From AWTP1-13 sp963840445 (GTDB lineage: Bacteria; Pseudomonadota; Alphaproteobacteria; Rhizobiales; Hyphomicrobiaceae), in the NCBI GenBank assembly GCA_963840445.1, contig CAWIZC010000008.1, forward strand, positions 1 to 64,000: a stretch of DNA of 64,000 nucleotides, written 5' to 3'. A program made the translations under genes and the position numbers. Under the pieces are notes generated by a model, which searched no databases, was not told the DNA's origin, and saw only the letters and a program-made list of their open reading frames with translations. Shown here piece by piece: positions 43,458 through 51,376 of the stretch (its first letter is position 1; each line of letters begins with the position of its first letter).

Positions 43458-43765
43458 ATTTTTCGGTTATGGTCGTCTGGCGCACGGTGCCGTTGACAAT
43501 ACGGAATGGTTCGTACAATTTGCCCGGCCGCAGCGGTCTGAGCCTTGCGCTACGAACCACACTCAATGATCCTACTGCAGTGTTTCGCTTGTTACGAAAG
43601 GGTGTGGCTGCGCCACACAGACCGGACACGGCAAAAATCGGCCCACGAAGCTGGATTTGACGTGCCAGGCTCCAGTTTCCTCTTGTTGGGACTTGCCAAC
43701 CGAAAAGCAGGCCGCCAGCCAGTCCGATCCATCTAAGAAGATCGGCCGACCCCGGGACGAACGCC
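43458..43765 (+). promoter_or_regulatory. 308-base gap with a candidate promoter at 43493-43519
   Basis: TTGACA (43493-43498) and TACAAT (43514-43519) are separated by 15 bases, short but possible. The interval contains an imperfect dyad ACGGAATGGTTCGT that a TetR regulator could bind. The rest of the gap has no supported gene. Confidence 0.3.
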
Positions 43766-44434
43766 GTGAACTACAAGATGGACTTCGGTCCTGTCATCGA
43801 AGGGCTTCCAAATCTCCTTTGGGGTTGCGTCGGTACGCTGGGTCTTGCGCTTGGCGGGATGGCACTTGCGATCGTGATTGGGATCGGCGGCGTCGTACTG
43901 CGCGACTCGCGCACCGCGCCGGCGCGCTGGCTCGTCATGGCCTTCGTTGAGCTCATCAGAAACACGCCGTTTCTGGTGCAGATCTATTTCATTTTCTTTG
44001 CGCTGCCGTTTGTTGGCATTCGCATCAACCCGACGCCAACCGCAATCATCGCGCTTGGCGTCAACGGTGGTGCCTACGCCATAGAGATCATTCGCGGTGG
44101 GGTTCAATCAATCAGCAAGGGACAGGTCGAAGCGGGCTACGCGCTTGGTTTGCGCAAGGCGCAAGTATTCCGGCTGATCATCCTGAAGCCAGCTCTGCGG
44201 GCGATCTATCCATCATTGGCAAGCCAATTCATTCTGCTCACGCTGACCACGAGCATTGCGTCCGCGGTTGCTGCTTATGAGCTGACCACGGTGGCAAAGC
44301 GGATCGAGAATGATTCCTTTCGAAGCTTCGAGGTCTACGGTGTCGTCACGGTGCTCTATTTTATCATGTCGTGGATGATGATGCATTTTCTCAACTTCAT
44401 CTCGTCTCGCTATCTGAGCTACCCGGTCAAGTGA
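43766..44434 (+). CDS. polar amino-acid ABC transporter permease (HisM/GlnP type), first
   Basis: 222 residues with about five transmembrane helices. The inner loop is the EAA motif GQVEAGYALGLRKAQVFRLI, and the N-terminal signature is LIRNTPFLVQIYFIFFALPF. It forms the channel for uptake of a polar amino acid. GTG at 43766 is the annotated start; ATG 43778 is an alternative, and neither has a strong ribosome site. It overlaps nothing and is 9 bases from the second permease. Confidence 0.9.
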   Translation: MNYKMDFGPVIEGLPNLLWGCVGTLGLALGGMALAIVIGIGGVVLRDSRTAPARWLVMAFVELIRNTPFLVQIYFIFFALPFVGIRINPTPTAIIALGVNGGAYAIEIIRGGVQSISKGQVEAGYALGLRKAQVFRLIILKPALRAIYPSLASQFILLTLTTSIASAVAAYELTTVAKRIENDSFRSFEVYGVVTVLYFIMSWMMMHFLNFISSRYLSYPVK

Positions 44435-44443
44435 GAAGCGATC

Positions 44444-45085
44444 ATGAGTGAAGGAGAGTTTCTGTTTCTGCTGCACGGCTTGAAGTGGACGCTGGCCTTG
44501 GCCGCCATCGCTTTCACGGGAGGCATCGTCACCGGACTGCTCGTCGCACTGGCGCGCACATCGGAATCACGAGCGCTCTCGAGCGCAACCGCGGGGTACA
44601 TTTCCATCTTCCAGGGCACGCCGCTGCTGATGCAGTTATTTGTGGTCTACTACGCGCTGGCCCTGGCGGGTCTGCGACTTGAAGCGTGGCAGGCTGTAGC
44701 GATCGGATTCACACTGCACGCCAGCGCCTATCTTGGCGAGATTTGGCGTGGTTCGATTGAAGCAGTGCCGCGCGGACAAGTGGAGGCAGCCAAGGCGCTG
44801 AGCCTTAATTACAGCTCGCGGATGAGAGATGTGATCCTGCCGCAGGCTTTCCGTATCTCGTTACCAGCCACGATCGGCTTTCTGGTTCAGCTGATAAAAG
44901 GCACGTCCCTCGCCGCGATCGTCGGGTTCACTGAACTCGCCCGTGCAGGCGGCATTATCTCCAACCAGACCTACAAGCCGTTACTCGTCTATGGCGTCGT
45001 TGGCGCCATGTATTTTGCCATCTGCTGGCCCTTGTCGCTCTACGGCTCGCAGTTGGAACGCCGGTTTGCCGTGGCCACACGATGA
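44444..45085 (+). CDS. polar amino-acid ABC transporter permease, second
   Basis: 213 residues. FQGTPLLMQLFVVYYALALA is the family N-terminal signature, and the EAA loop is RGQVEAAKALSLNYSSRMRD. The helices following end in LSLYGSQLERRF. It pairs with the first permease to make a heterodimeric channel. GAAGCG/GTGAGAAG lies upstream of ATG 44444. Confidence 0.92.
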   Translation: MSEGEFLFLLHGLKWTLALAAIAFTGGIVTGLLVALARTSESRALSSATAGYISIFQGTPLLMQLFVVYYALALAGLRLEAWQAVAIGFTLHASAYLGEIWRGSIEAVPRGQVEAAKALSLNYSSRMRDVILPQAFRISLPATIGFLVQLIKGTSLAAIVGFTELARAGGIISNQTYKPLLVYGVVGAMYFAICWPLSLYGSQLERRFAVATR

Positions 45086-45137
45086 ATGTGGGGCGGCAAA
45101 TGCTCGTAAGTGAAAGTGCACCCAAGGAGAGAGACCT

Positions 45138-45977
45138 ATGAAGACCAGAGACAAACTAAGCCGCAGACATGTTCTGCTCGCAGCTGCGGCCACGATGGCC
45201 GCTCCGGCGATCTTGACGCGTCCGGCCTTCGCAATCACGCCCGACGAGATCAAGAAGCGCGGTAAGATCATCGTCGGCATCCAGGGCGACAACCCGCCAT
45301 GGGGCTTCGTCAATTCGAGTGGCAAGCAGGAAGGCTTCGACGCCGATATTACGGAGCTTTACGCCAAGGAACTCGGCGTCACCTACGAGTTTGTGCCGCT
45401 CGAGGTAGCCAATCGCATTCCAGCCCTCACAGCAGGACGGGTCGACGTTCTGTTTGCTACCATGGCCATGTTCCCGGATCGCGCCAAGGCCGTGCAGTTC
45501 AGCAAGCCGTATGTCGCGAATATCATCACCCTTGTCGCGCCCAAGACTACCGTGATCAAGACCAACGAAGACATGGGCAAGCTAAGCGGCATCGCTGTTC
45601 CGCGCGGCAGTGCTCAGGCTACGCAAGTCAGAAAGAATGCGCCGGCCGGCACCAACATTCTTGAGCTAGACGGTGACGCCGCCGCCATCCAGGCGATGCT
45701 TTCAGGCCAGGTGCAGGCGGTCGGTGGCAACATGTTCTACAAGGACAAGCTGAACGCCTCCAAGCCCGATACGTACGAGGACAAGCTTGAATTCCAGCGT
45801 GTCTACAATGGTGCGTGCACGCGCCTCGGCGAGAAGGAAATAAACGCCTCGATCAATGCATTCATTGATAAGATCAAGGGTAACGGTGAACTGGAGAAGC
45901 CGTATGCCAAATGGATGAAGCAGCCGGTGCCGCAGTTCCCCGAAACCATGGAAGGCGTTCCTTTCGTCGCCTCCTGA
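45138..45977 (+). CDS. periplasmic amino-acid-binding protein with Tat-type signal
   Basis: 279 residues. A twin-arginine leader, LSRRHVLLAAAATMAAPAIL, ends near AFA. The mature SBP_bac_3 fold has IIVGIQGDNPPWGFVNSSGK, EGFDADITELYAKELGV, EVANRIPALTAGRVDVLFAT, PDRAKAVQFSKPY and VAVPRGSAQA-like IAVPRGSAQATQV. The ligand is probably a polar or acidic amino acid. Tat export suggests it folds in the cytoplasm first. AAGGAGAG lies just before ATG 45138. It is third in the importer operon. Confidence 0.92.
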   Translation: MKTRDKLSRRHVLLAAAATMAAPAILTRPAFAITPDEIKKRGKIIVGIQGDNPPWGFVNSSGKQEGFDADITELYAKELGVTYEFVPLEVANRIPALTAGRVDVLFATMAMFPDRAKAVQFSKPYVANIITLVAPKTTVIKTNEDMGKLSGIAVPRGSAQATQVRKNAPAGTNILELDGDAAAIQAMLSGQVQAVGGNMFYKDKLNASKPDTYEDKLEFQRVYNGACTRLGEKEINASINAFIDKIKGNGELEKPYAKWMKQPVPQFPETMEGVPFVAS

Positions 45978-45995
45978 AGGTGAATTGAGACCGTT

Positions 45996-46766
45996 ATGAA
46001 AGACGCCACCGACGTTGCCCCCATCGCGATAGCTCCGATGATCGCGATGGAGGGCGTCGATAAGTGGTATGGCGACTTTCAGGCGCTGAGCAACATCAAT
46101 CTGACGGTCCGCGCGGGGGAGAGAATCGTCCTGTGCGGACCGTCAGGCTCAGGCAAGTCGACGTTGATACGCTGCATCAATCACCTGGAGGCCTACGAGA
46201 AGGGCCGAATTCTTGTCGAGGGCGTCTTGCTCCGGGACGATGCCAAGACCGTCGATCTCGTAAGACGTGAAGTCGGCATGGTCTTTCAGCAGTTCAATCT
46301 TTTCCCGCACATGACCGTGATCGAGAACTGCACGCTGGCTCCAATGCGAACTCGACGCATGAAGCGCTCCGCGGCCAAGGATACCGCTCGACGGTTACTT
46401 GATCGCGTGAAGATCCTTGATCAAGCAGACAAGTATCCGGCCCAACTCTCGGGTGGGCAGCAGCAACGTGTCGCCATCGCGCGCGCACTCTGCATGGAGC
46501 CGAAAGTCATGCTCTTCGATGAGCCGACCTCGGCGCTCGATCCGGAGATGGTCAAGGAAGTGCTCGATACCATGGTCGGTCTGGCGGAGGACGGAATGAC
46601 CATGATTGTTGTGACCCACGAGATGGGCTTCGCTCGCCAAGTGGCTGATCGGGTGGTGTTCATGGCGAGCGGCTCGATCGTTGAGGAAGGCGCTCCCGCG
46701 CAATTTTTCACCAACCCCAGCCACGAGCGAACGAAGAAATTTCTTGGTGAGATCCTTGGCAGATAG
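45996..46766 (+). CDS. amino-acid ABC transporter ATP-binding protein (GlnQ type)
   Basis: 256 residues. Walker A GPSGSGKST, Q-loop VFQQFNLFPHMTVIENCTLA, signature LSGGQQQRVAIARAL, Walker B VMLFDEPTSALDPEMVKEVL, H-loop IVVTHEMGFARQVADRVVFM. It energises the two permeases upstream. The order permease-permease-binding protein-ATPase on one strand with short gaps is a complete importer. Confidence 0.95.
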   Translation: MKDATDVAPIAIAPMIAMEGVDKWYGDFQALSNINLTVRAGERIVLCGPSGSGKSTLIRCINHLEAYEKGRILVEGVLLRDDAKTVDLVRREVGMVFQQFNLFPHMTVIENCTLAPMRTRRMKRSAAKDTARRLLDRVKILDQADKYPAQLSGGQQQRVAIARALCMEPKVMLFDEPTSALDPEMVKEVLDTMVGLAEDGMTMIVVTHEMGFARQVADRVVFMASGSIVEEGAPAQFFTNPSHERTKKFLGEILGR

Positions 46767-47154
46767 CGCGTGACTAACTCGGCTGGGGAATGTCCAATGG
46801 TTCCAGCGCGCGTTGGCGCGCTGACTCGGCCACGCAAAATTCAGACAAAAGCCAACGACAACCATGCACATAGGGTGATCAATGGCGCGATCGATCCGCC
46901 CCCTGTTCTTTACCGCCTAGTGGCAGTCTGGATCGCGGAAGCTGCCGCTTGGTCGTGCAATCAGAGGCCAATCTGCCGCCCAGCAGGTCATCGAGGCTAC
47001 GGTGCACGGGTGCCTACCCTCTGACAACGCGCAGTTTGTTCCCTGGGTGCAATCCTGGGCGAAACGGCTTCACAGTTGCCCTAAGACATTGTACCGACTT
47101 CGGTATCTATCTCCCGGCAGAGCTTGCCGGCAACGAACGACCGAGGAGATCGCC
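46767..47154 (+). terminator. gap with a perfect hairpin at 46804-46823 after the importer operon
   Basis: CAGCGCGC-GTTG-GCGCGCTG is an 8-base perfect stem with a 4-base loop, 37 bases after the ATPase stop. It has no T-run, so termination is only likely, not certain. The rest up to soxA contains no supported gene; the soxA promoter must lie here. Confidence 0.4.
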
Positions 47155-47979
47155 ATGGGCTGGGCGCGCATCATCGTCGCGATGGGCATTGTGCTGGCCT
47201 CGGCCGGCGCACCCGCGCTCGCGCAGGACGATGCGACCGAGCGCGAGCTCGAGCGCTATCGCCAGATGCTCAAAGACGACCCATGGTCCAATCCGGCCAT
47301 GCTCGATGTCGATCGTGGCGAGGCACTCTGGAAGGAGAAGCGGGGACCCAAGGGCGTGTCGCTGGAGGGCTGCGATCTCGGCAAGGGCAAAGGCAAGGTG
47401 GATGGCGCCTTCGCCGAGCTGCCGCGCTATTTCGCCGATGCCGACCGCGTCATGGATGTGGAGACCCGCATCGTGTGGTGCATGGAGAAGCTGCAGGGCC
47501 TGGATCGCGCCGAGATCCTCAAGCGTCCTTACTCCAAGGCCAATCAGCAGGGCACCGAGATGGAGGCGCTGGCAACCTACGTGGCGTCCAAGTCGCGGGG
47601 GCTGAAGTATGCGCCCCATCTCGACCACGCCAAGGAAAAGGAAACGTTGGCACTCGGCGAGGCGATCTTCTTCCGCCGTCAGGGGCCGATGGACTTTGCC
47701 TGCGCAACCTGCCACGGCGATAGCGGGCGGCGCATCCGCCTGCAGCCGCTACCGTATCTGAGCAAGCCCGAGGAAGCACGCAAGGTGGTGGGCGAGTGGC
47801 CGGCCTATCGCCTGTCGCAGGGCACGGTCATGACTATGCAGCACCGCATCGCCGACTGCTACTGGCAGATGCGCCTGCCGCTGATCGACTACGGCTCGGA
47901 CGTGACCATCGCCCTGACGAGCTATCTCACCAACCAAGCCAAGGGCGGGGAGATCACCACGCCCACCATCAAGCGCTAA
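47155..47979 (+). CDS. soxA: SoxA, cytochrome c subunit of the SoxAX thiosulfate-conjugating enzyme
   Basis: 274 residues with a signal peptide (MGWARIIVAMGIVLASAGAP, cleavage after ALA). One haem motif is present, CATCH at Cys183-His187, and the region QHRIADCYWQMRLP carries the cysteine that in SoxA is the persulfide-bearing axial ligand. The N-terminal haem site of dihaem SoxA is absent (GCDLGKGKG occupies its place), so this is a monohaem type. SoxAX oxidatively couples thiosulfate to the SoxYZ carrier in the periplasm. GAGGAG lies 6 bases before ATG 47155, and soxX follows after 4 bases. Confidence 0.93.
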   Translation: MGWARIIVAMGIVLASAGAPALAQDDATERELERYRQMLKDDPWSNPAMLDVDRGEALWKEKRGPKGVSLEGCDLGKGKGKVDGAFAELPRYFADADRVMDVETRIVWCMEKLQGLDRAEILKRPYSKANQQGTEMEALATYVASKSRGLKYAPHLDHAKEKETLALGEAIFFRRQGPMDFACATCHGDSGRRIRLQPLPYLSKPEEARKVVGEWPAYRLSQGTVMTMQHRIADCYWQMRLPLIDYGSDVTIALTSYLTNQAKGGEITTPTIKR

Positions 47980-47983
47980 CGGG

Positions 47984-48616
47984 ATGCAAGCCATGCAGAG
48001 GCAAATGATCATCCTGGCCGGTCTGGCACTGCTGTGCGCGGGCTCGGCGGTGGCCCAGCAGAAGAAGGCCGGCGTCGATCCGACGCTGGTGGACAAGGCG
48101 ATTGAGACGAGCTGGGCGACAGCCGCGCCCGATTGGCAGCCGCGGCTCGCCCAGGACGAGACGCAGAAGGTCTGCAGCCAATACCGCAACAGCCCGCCGA
48201 AAGACGCCGCCGCTGCCATCGTCGCGCGCGAGCAGTCGGCGATCGTCTACCCGGCCGACGGCAAGCTGATGGGCGACTGGAAGAACGGCGAGAAGCTCGC
48301 CGAAAGCGGCTACGGTGGCCGGTTCACCGACTATCCGGCGCGCCAGCCGAACGGCGGCAACTGCTATGCCTGCCACCAGCTGGCCAAGGCGCAGGTCAGC
48401 TACGGCACGCTCGGCCCCAGCCTTCTGGAATACGGCAAGATCCGCAAGTATTCGGAGGCGGATATCAAAGCGGTTTACGAGCGCATCTACAATCCGCATG
48501 CGGCGATCCCGTGCGCAAACATGCCACGATTGGGTGCCAGCAAGTTCCTGACGATTGATCAGATTCGGGACTTGGTGGCCTATGTCATGGCCCCCGACAG
48601 CCCGGTGAACAAATAA
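47984..48616 (+). CDS. soxX: SoxX, cytochrome c subunit of SoxAX (extended type)
   Basis: 210 residues: signal peptide MIILAGLALLCAGSAVA, an N-terminal extension of about 90 residues, then haem motif CYACH (Cys127-His131), GTLGPSLLEYGKIRKYSEAD and the Met-ligand region ANMPRLGASKFLTIDQI, ending with IRDLVAYVM. SoxX partners SoxA and transfers electrons to a small cytochrome c. The length is on the long side for SoxX. Starts at 47984, 47993 and 48005 are possible; the first keeps the closest spacing to soxA. Confidence 0.93.
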   Translation: MQAMQRQMIILAGLALLCAGSAVAQQKKAGVDPTLVDKAIETSWATAAPDWQPRLAQDETQKVCSQYRNSPPKDAAAAIVAREQSAIVYPADGKLMGDWKNGEKLAESGYGGRFTDYPARQPNGGNCYACHQLAKAQVSYGTLGPSLLEYGKIRKYSEADIKAVYERIYNPHAAIPCANMPRLGASKFLTIDQIRDLVAYVMAPDSPVNK

Positions 48617-48688
48617 CATAGTATGATGGCGTTGCGGCCGGTGCCCCCCTTGGGGGTGACGGCGCGTGCGCTTGCTGAAGGATGCCTG

Positions 48689-50404
48689 ATGCTCAGCCGC
48701 CGTGATTTTCTGCAGACTGCAGCCGCCGTGGCTGCAGCGACCGGCCTGGGCGGGCGGCTGTCGCAGGCTGCGGCCCAGCAAGCCATCCGGCAGGAGGACC
48801 TGCTGGCGTTCGAGCCCAAGGGCCAGCTCACCCTCCTGCATATGGCCGACTGTCATGCGCAGCTGAAGCCGCTGCATTTCCGCGAGCCGTCGATCAACAT
48901 CGGCGTGGGGGAGGCGCGTGGCCAGCTACCCCACCTCACCGATCGCGAGCTGTTGGCGAAGCTCGATATCCCTGCCGGGTCGCATGAGGCCTACATGCTG
49001 AGCTCCGTCGATTACGAGGCGCTGGCCCGCACGTATGGCCGCGTCGGCGGCATGGATCGCATGGCGACCGTCGTCAAGGCGGTGCGGGCCGAACGCGGCT
49101 CCCAGCGCGTGCTGCTGCTGGACGGTGGCGACACGCTGCAGGGCTCCTACACGGCGCTGCAAACGAGAGGCGGCGATATGGCCTCCGTGATGCGTCAGCT
49201 CGGTGTCGAGGCGACGACCGGCCACTGGGAGTTCACGTTGGGCGCGGACCGAGTGCACGAATTGTTTGGCGACACCGCTCAGCCGGGATTGGCGGGCGTG
49301 CCATTCCTGGCCGCCAACGTGCGCGACACCGATTTCGGCGACCCGATCTTCGAGGGGATGCGCATATTCGAGAGGGGCGGCGTCAGCGTCGCCGTGATTG
49401 GGCAGGCGTTCCCTTATACGCCAATCGCCAACCCGCGTTGGATGATGCCGAACTGGACATTCGGCATCCGCGAGGACGACGTGCGCCGGCAGGTGGCGAA
49501 TGCGCGTGCGCTTGGTGCCGAGGTGGTCGTGCTGCTGTCGCACAATGGCTTCGACGTCGACCGCAAGATGGCGCGGCGGGTGGAGGGTATCGATGTCATT
49601 CTGACCGGGCACACGCACGATGCACTGCCGGCACCGGTGAAGGTCGGCCGCACGCTGCTGATTGCTTCGGGCTCGCACGGCAAATTCCTGTCACGCCTAG
49701 ACTTGGAGGTGGCCGGCGGCCGCGTGACGGGCTTCAGCTATAAGTTGATCCCGATCCTGGCCGATGCCATCGCGCCGGATGCGGACATGGCACGGCTGAT
49801 CACCGAGATCCGCGCCCCGCACGAGGCGATGCTGGCTACCGAGCTTGCGCACAGCGAGACTTTGCTGTTCCGACGCGGCACGTTCGGCGGCACGCTCGAT
49901 GATCTGATCTGCGATGCGCTCCTGGCCGTGCGCGATGCCGAGATCGCTTTTTCGCCTGGTTTCCGCTGGGGCGGCACGCTGCTGCCCGGCCAGGCCATCT
50001 CCTGGGAGGACGTCTACAACGCCACCGCCATCACCTATCCCACGGCTTATCGTACCCATATGACGGGTGAGATGATCAAGACGATCCTCGAGGATGTGGC
50101 GGACAATCTGTGCCACCCCGATCCCTACTATCAGCAGGGCGGTGACATGGTGCGGGTCGGCGGCATGAGCTACACCATCAACGTCGACGCGCCCATGGGT
50201 CAGCGCATTGCCGACATGCGTGTGGCTGCGACTGGTGCACCCGTCCTGGCCGACAAGGACTATGTCGTGTCGGGCTGGGGCTCGGTCAACGAGGACGCAG
50301 AGGGCCCGCCGGTCTGGGACGTGCTCGCCGCCCACCTCAGGAGCCGCCCGACCGTTGCCGCTCGCGGCCGACAGGCTGTCGGCATCGTCCGTGCCTCGCC
50401 CTGA
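48689..50404 (+). CDS. soxB: SoxB, thiosulfohydrolase of the Sox system
   Basis: 571 residues with a twin-arginine leader (LSRRDFLQTAAAVAAATGLG). Dimanganese-site motifs are visible: LLHMADCHAQL, LLDGGDTLQGS, TTGHWEFTLG, VVLLSHNGFDVD and VILTGHTHDALP, followed by the 5'-nucleotidase C-domain with AFSPGFRWGGTLLPGQ. SoxB hydrolyses sulfate from SoxYZ-bound sulfane adducts. AAGGA is 8 bases before ATG 48689. No soxYZ, soxCD or soxV lies within this window, so its carrier must be encoded elsewhere or be different. Confidence 0.95.
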   Translation: MLSRRDFLQTAAAVAAATGLGGRLSQAAAQQAIRQEDLLAFEPKGQLTLLHMADCHAQLKPLHFREPSINIGVGEARGQLPHLTDRELLAKLDIPAGSHEAYMLSSVDYEALARTYGRVGGMDRMATVVKAVRAERGSQRVLLLDGGDTLQGSYTALQTRGGDMASVMRQLGVEATTGHWEFTLGADRVHELFGDTAQPGLAGVPFLAANVRDTDFGDPIFEGMRIFERGGVSVAVIGQAFPYTPIANPRWMMPNWTFGIREDDVRRQVANARALGAEVVVLLSHNGFDVDRKMARRVEGIDVILTGHTHDALPAPVKVGRTLLIASGSHGKFLSRLDLEVAGGRVTGFSYKLIPILADAIAPDADMARLITEIRAPHEAMLATELAHSETLLFRRGTFGGTLDDLICDALLAVRDAEIAFSPGFRWGGTLLPGQAISWEDVYNATAITYPTAYRTHMTGEMIKTILEDVADNLCHPDPYYQQGGDMVRVGGMSYTINVDAPMGQRIADMRVAATGAPVLADKDYVVSGWGSVNEDAEGPPVWDVLAAHLRSRPTVAARGRQAVGIVRASP

Positions 50405-50420
50405 TCTATCAACCGCTCTG

Positions 50421-50441
50421 GCGCCACATTCGGTGTGGCGC
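50421..50441 (+). terminator. hairpin after soxB
   Basis: GCGCCACA-TTCGG-TGTGGCGC is an 8-base perfect stem with a 5-base loop, 16 bases after the soxB stop, followed by TTGCTCTCC. It probably separates the sox genes from the chromate module. Confidence 0.55.
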
Positions 50442-50556
50442 TTGCTCTCCAATCCCGGGCATGGCATGTAAGGCGCCAAGGGGTTCATCCGCGACGTCCC
50501 CGTGAGGCTGCGGCCCAAAGATCGCGTCCACACTCCCGACCAGGGAAAGGGACGCC

Positions 50557-51375
50557 ATGCCGTCAGTCACCGCAATCACAGTTCCGCAATTCTCTCGCTT
50601 GACCGGTCTCCCGCACGCGCCGGCGGTGGTCGACGTGCGCATCGACGATGACTATCGCGCCGATCCCCGTCTGCTGCCGGGCTCGTCGCGGTGGGATTAC
50701 CGCACCATTGCGCAATGGGCGCCAAGCTATCGCGGCAAGTCCGTTGTTGTCGTCTGCCAGAAAGGGCAAAAGCTCAGCGAGGGCACGGCCGCCTGGCTGC
50801 GGCACGAGGGGATCGAGGCACAGAACCTGGAGGGCGGGTTTGAGGCCTGGAAGGCGGCCGGCGAGTTGCTGGTCCGTACCGACAAGCTGCCGGCGCGCGA
50901 TGCGCAGGGCCGCACCGTCTGGGTGACGCGCAGCCGGCCGAAGGTCGACCGGATCGCCTGCCCCTGGCTGGTGCGTCGCTTCATCGATCGGAATGCCATG
51001 TTCCTGTTCGTGGCGCCATCGGAGGTCTCGGCCGTCGCGGAGCGCTTCGGTGCGACACCGTTCGACATCGAGGGCGTGTTCTGGAGCCATCGTGGCGAGA
51101 CTTGCACCTTCGACACGATGATCGAGGAATTCGGCCTCAAATCCGATCCGCTGCTGCAACTGGCCAGGATCGTGCGTGGTGCAGACACCGCACGCCCCGA
51201 TCTGACGCCGCAGTCGTCAGGTCTGCTGGCCGCCTCCCTTGGTTATTCGCGCATGTATCGCGACGACCTCCTGCAGCTCGAGGCGGCGATGGCCCTTTAC
51301 GACGCCTTCTATCGCTGGTGCCGGGACGCGGGCGAGGAGACCCACAACTGGCCAAGCGCCAAGCCGAAGGCATGA
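50557..51375 (+). CDS. rhodanese-ChrB C-terminal domain fusion (chromate resistance protein)
   Basis: 272 residues. Residues 1-110 form a rhodanese domain with the active-site cysteine in VVVVCQKGQKLSEG and EGGFEAWKAAGEL. From about residue 125 comes the ChrB C-terminal (Chrome_resist) domain: WVTRSRPKVDRIACPWLVRR, FIDRNAMFLFV, GVFWSHRGETCTFDTMIEEF and ARIVRGADTARPDL. ChrB-type proteins accompany ChrA and contribute to chromate response or reduction. The N-terminal DNA-binding part of classical ChrB is replaced by rhodanese here. It is followed by chrA after 1 base. Confidence 0.88.
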   Translation: MPSVTAITVPQFSRLTGLPHAPAVVDVRIDDDYRADPRLLPGSSRWDYRTIAQWAPSYRGKSVVVVCQKGQKLSEGTAAWLRHEGIEAQNLEGGFEAWKAAGELLVRTDKLPARDAQGRTVWVTRSRPKVDRIACPWLVRRFIDRNAMFLFVAPSEVSAVAERFGATPFDIEGVFWSHRGETCTFDTMIEEFGLKSDPLLQLARIVRGADTARPDLTPQSSGLLAASLGYSRMYRDDLLQLEAAMALYDAFYRWCRDAGEETHNWPSAKPKA

Positions 51376-51376
51376 C

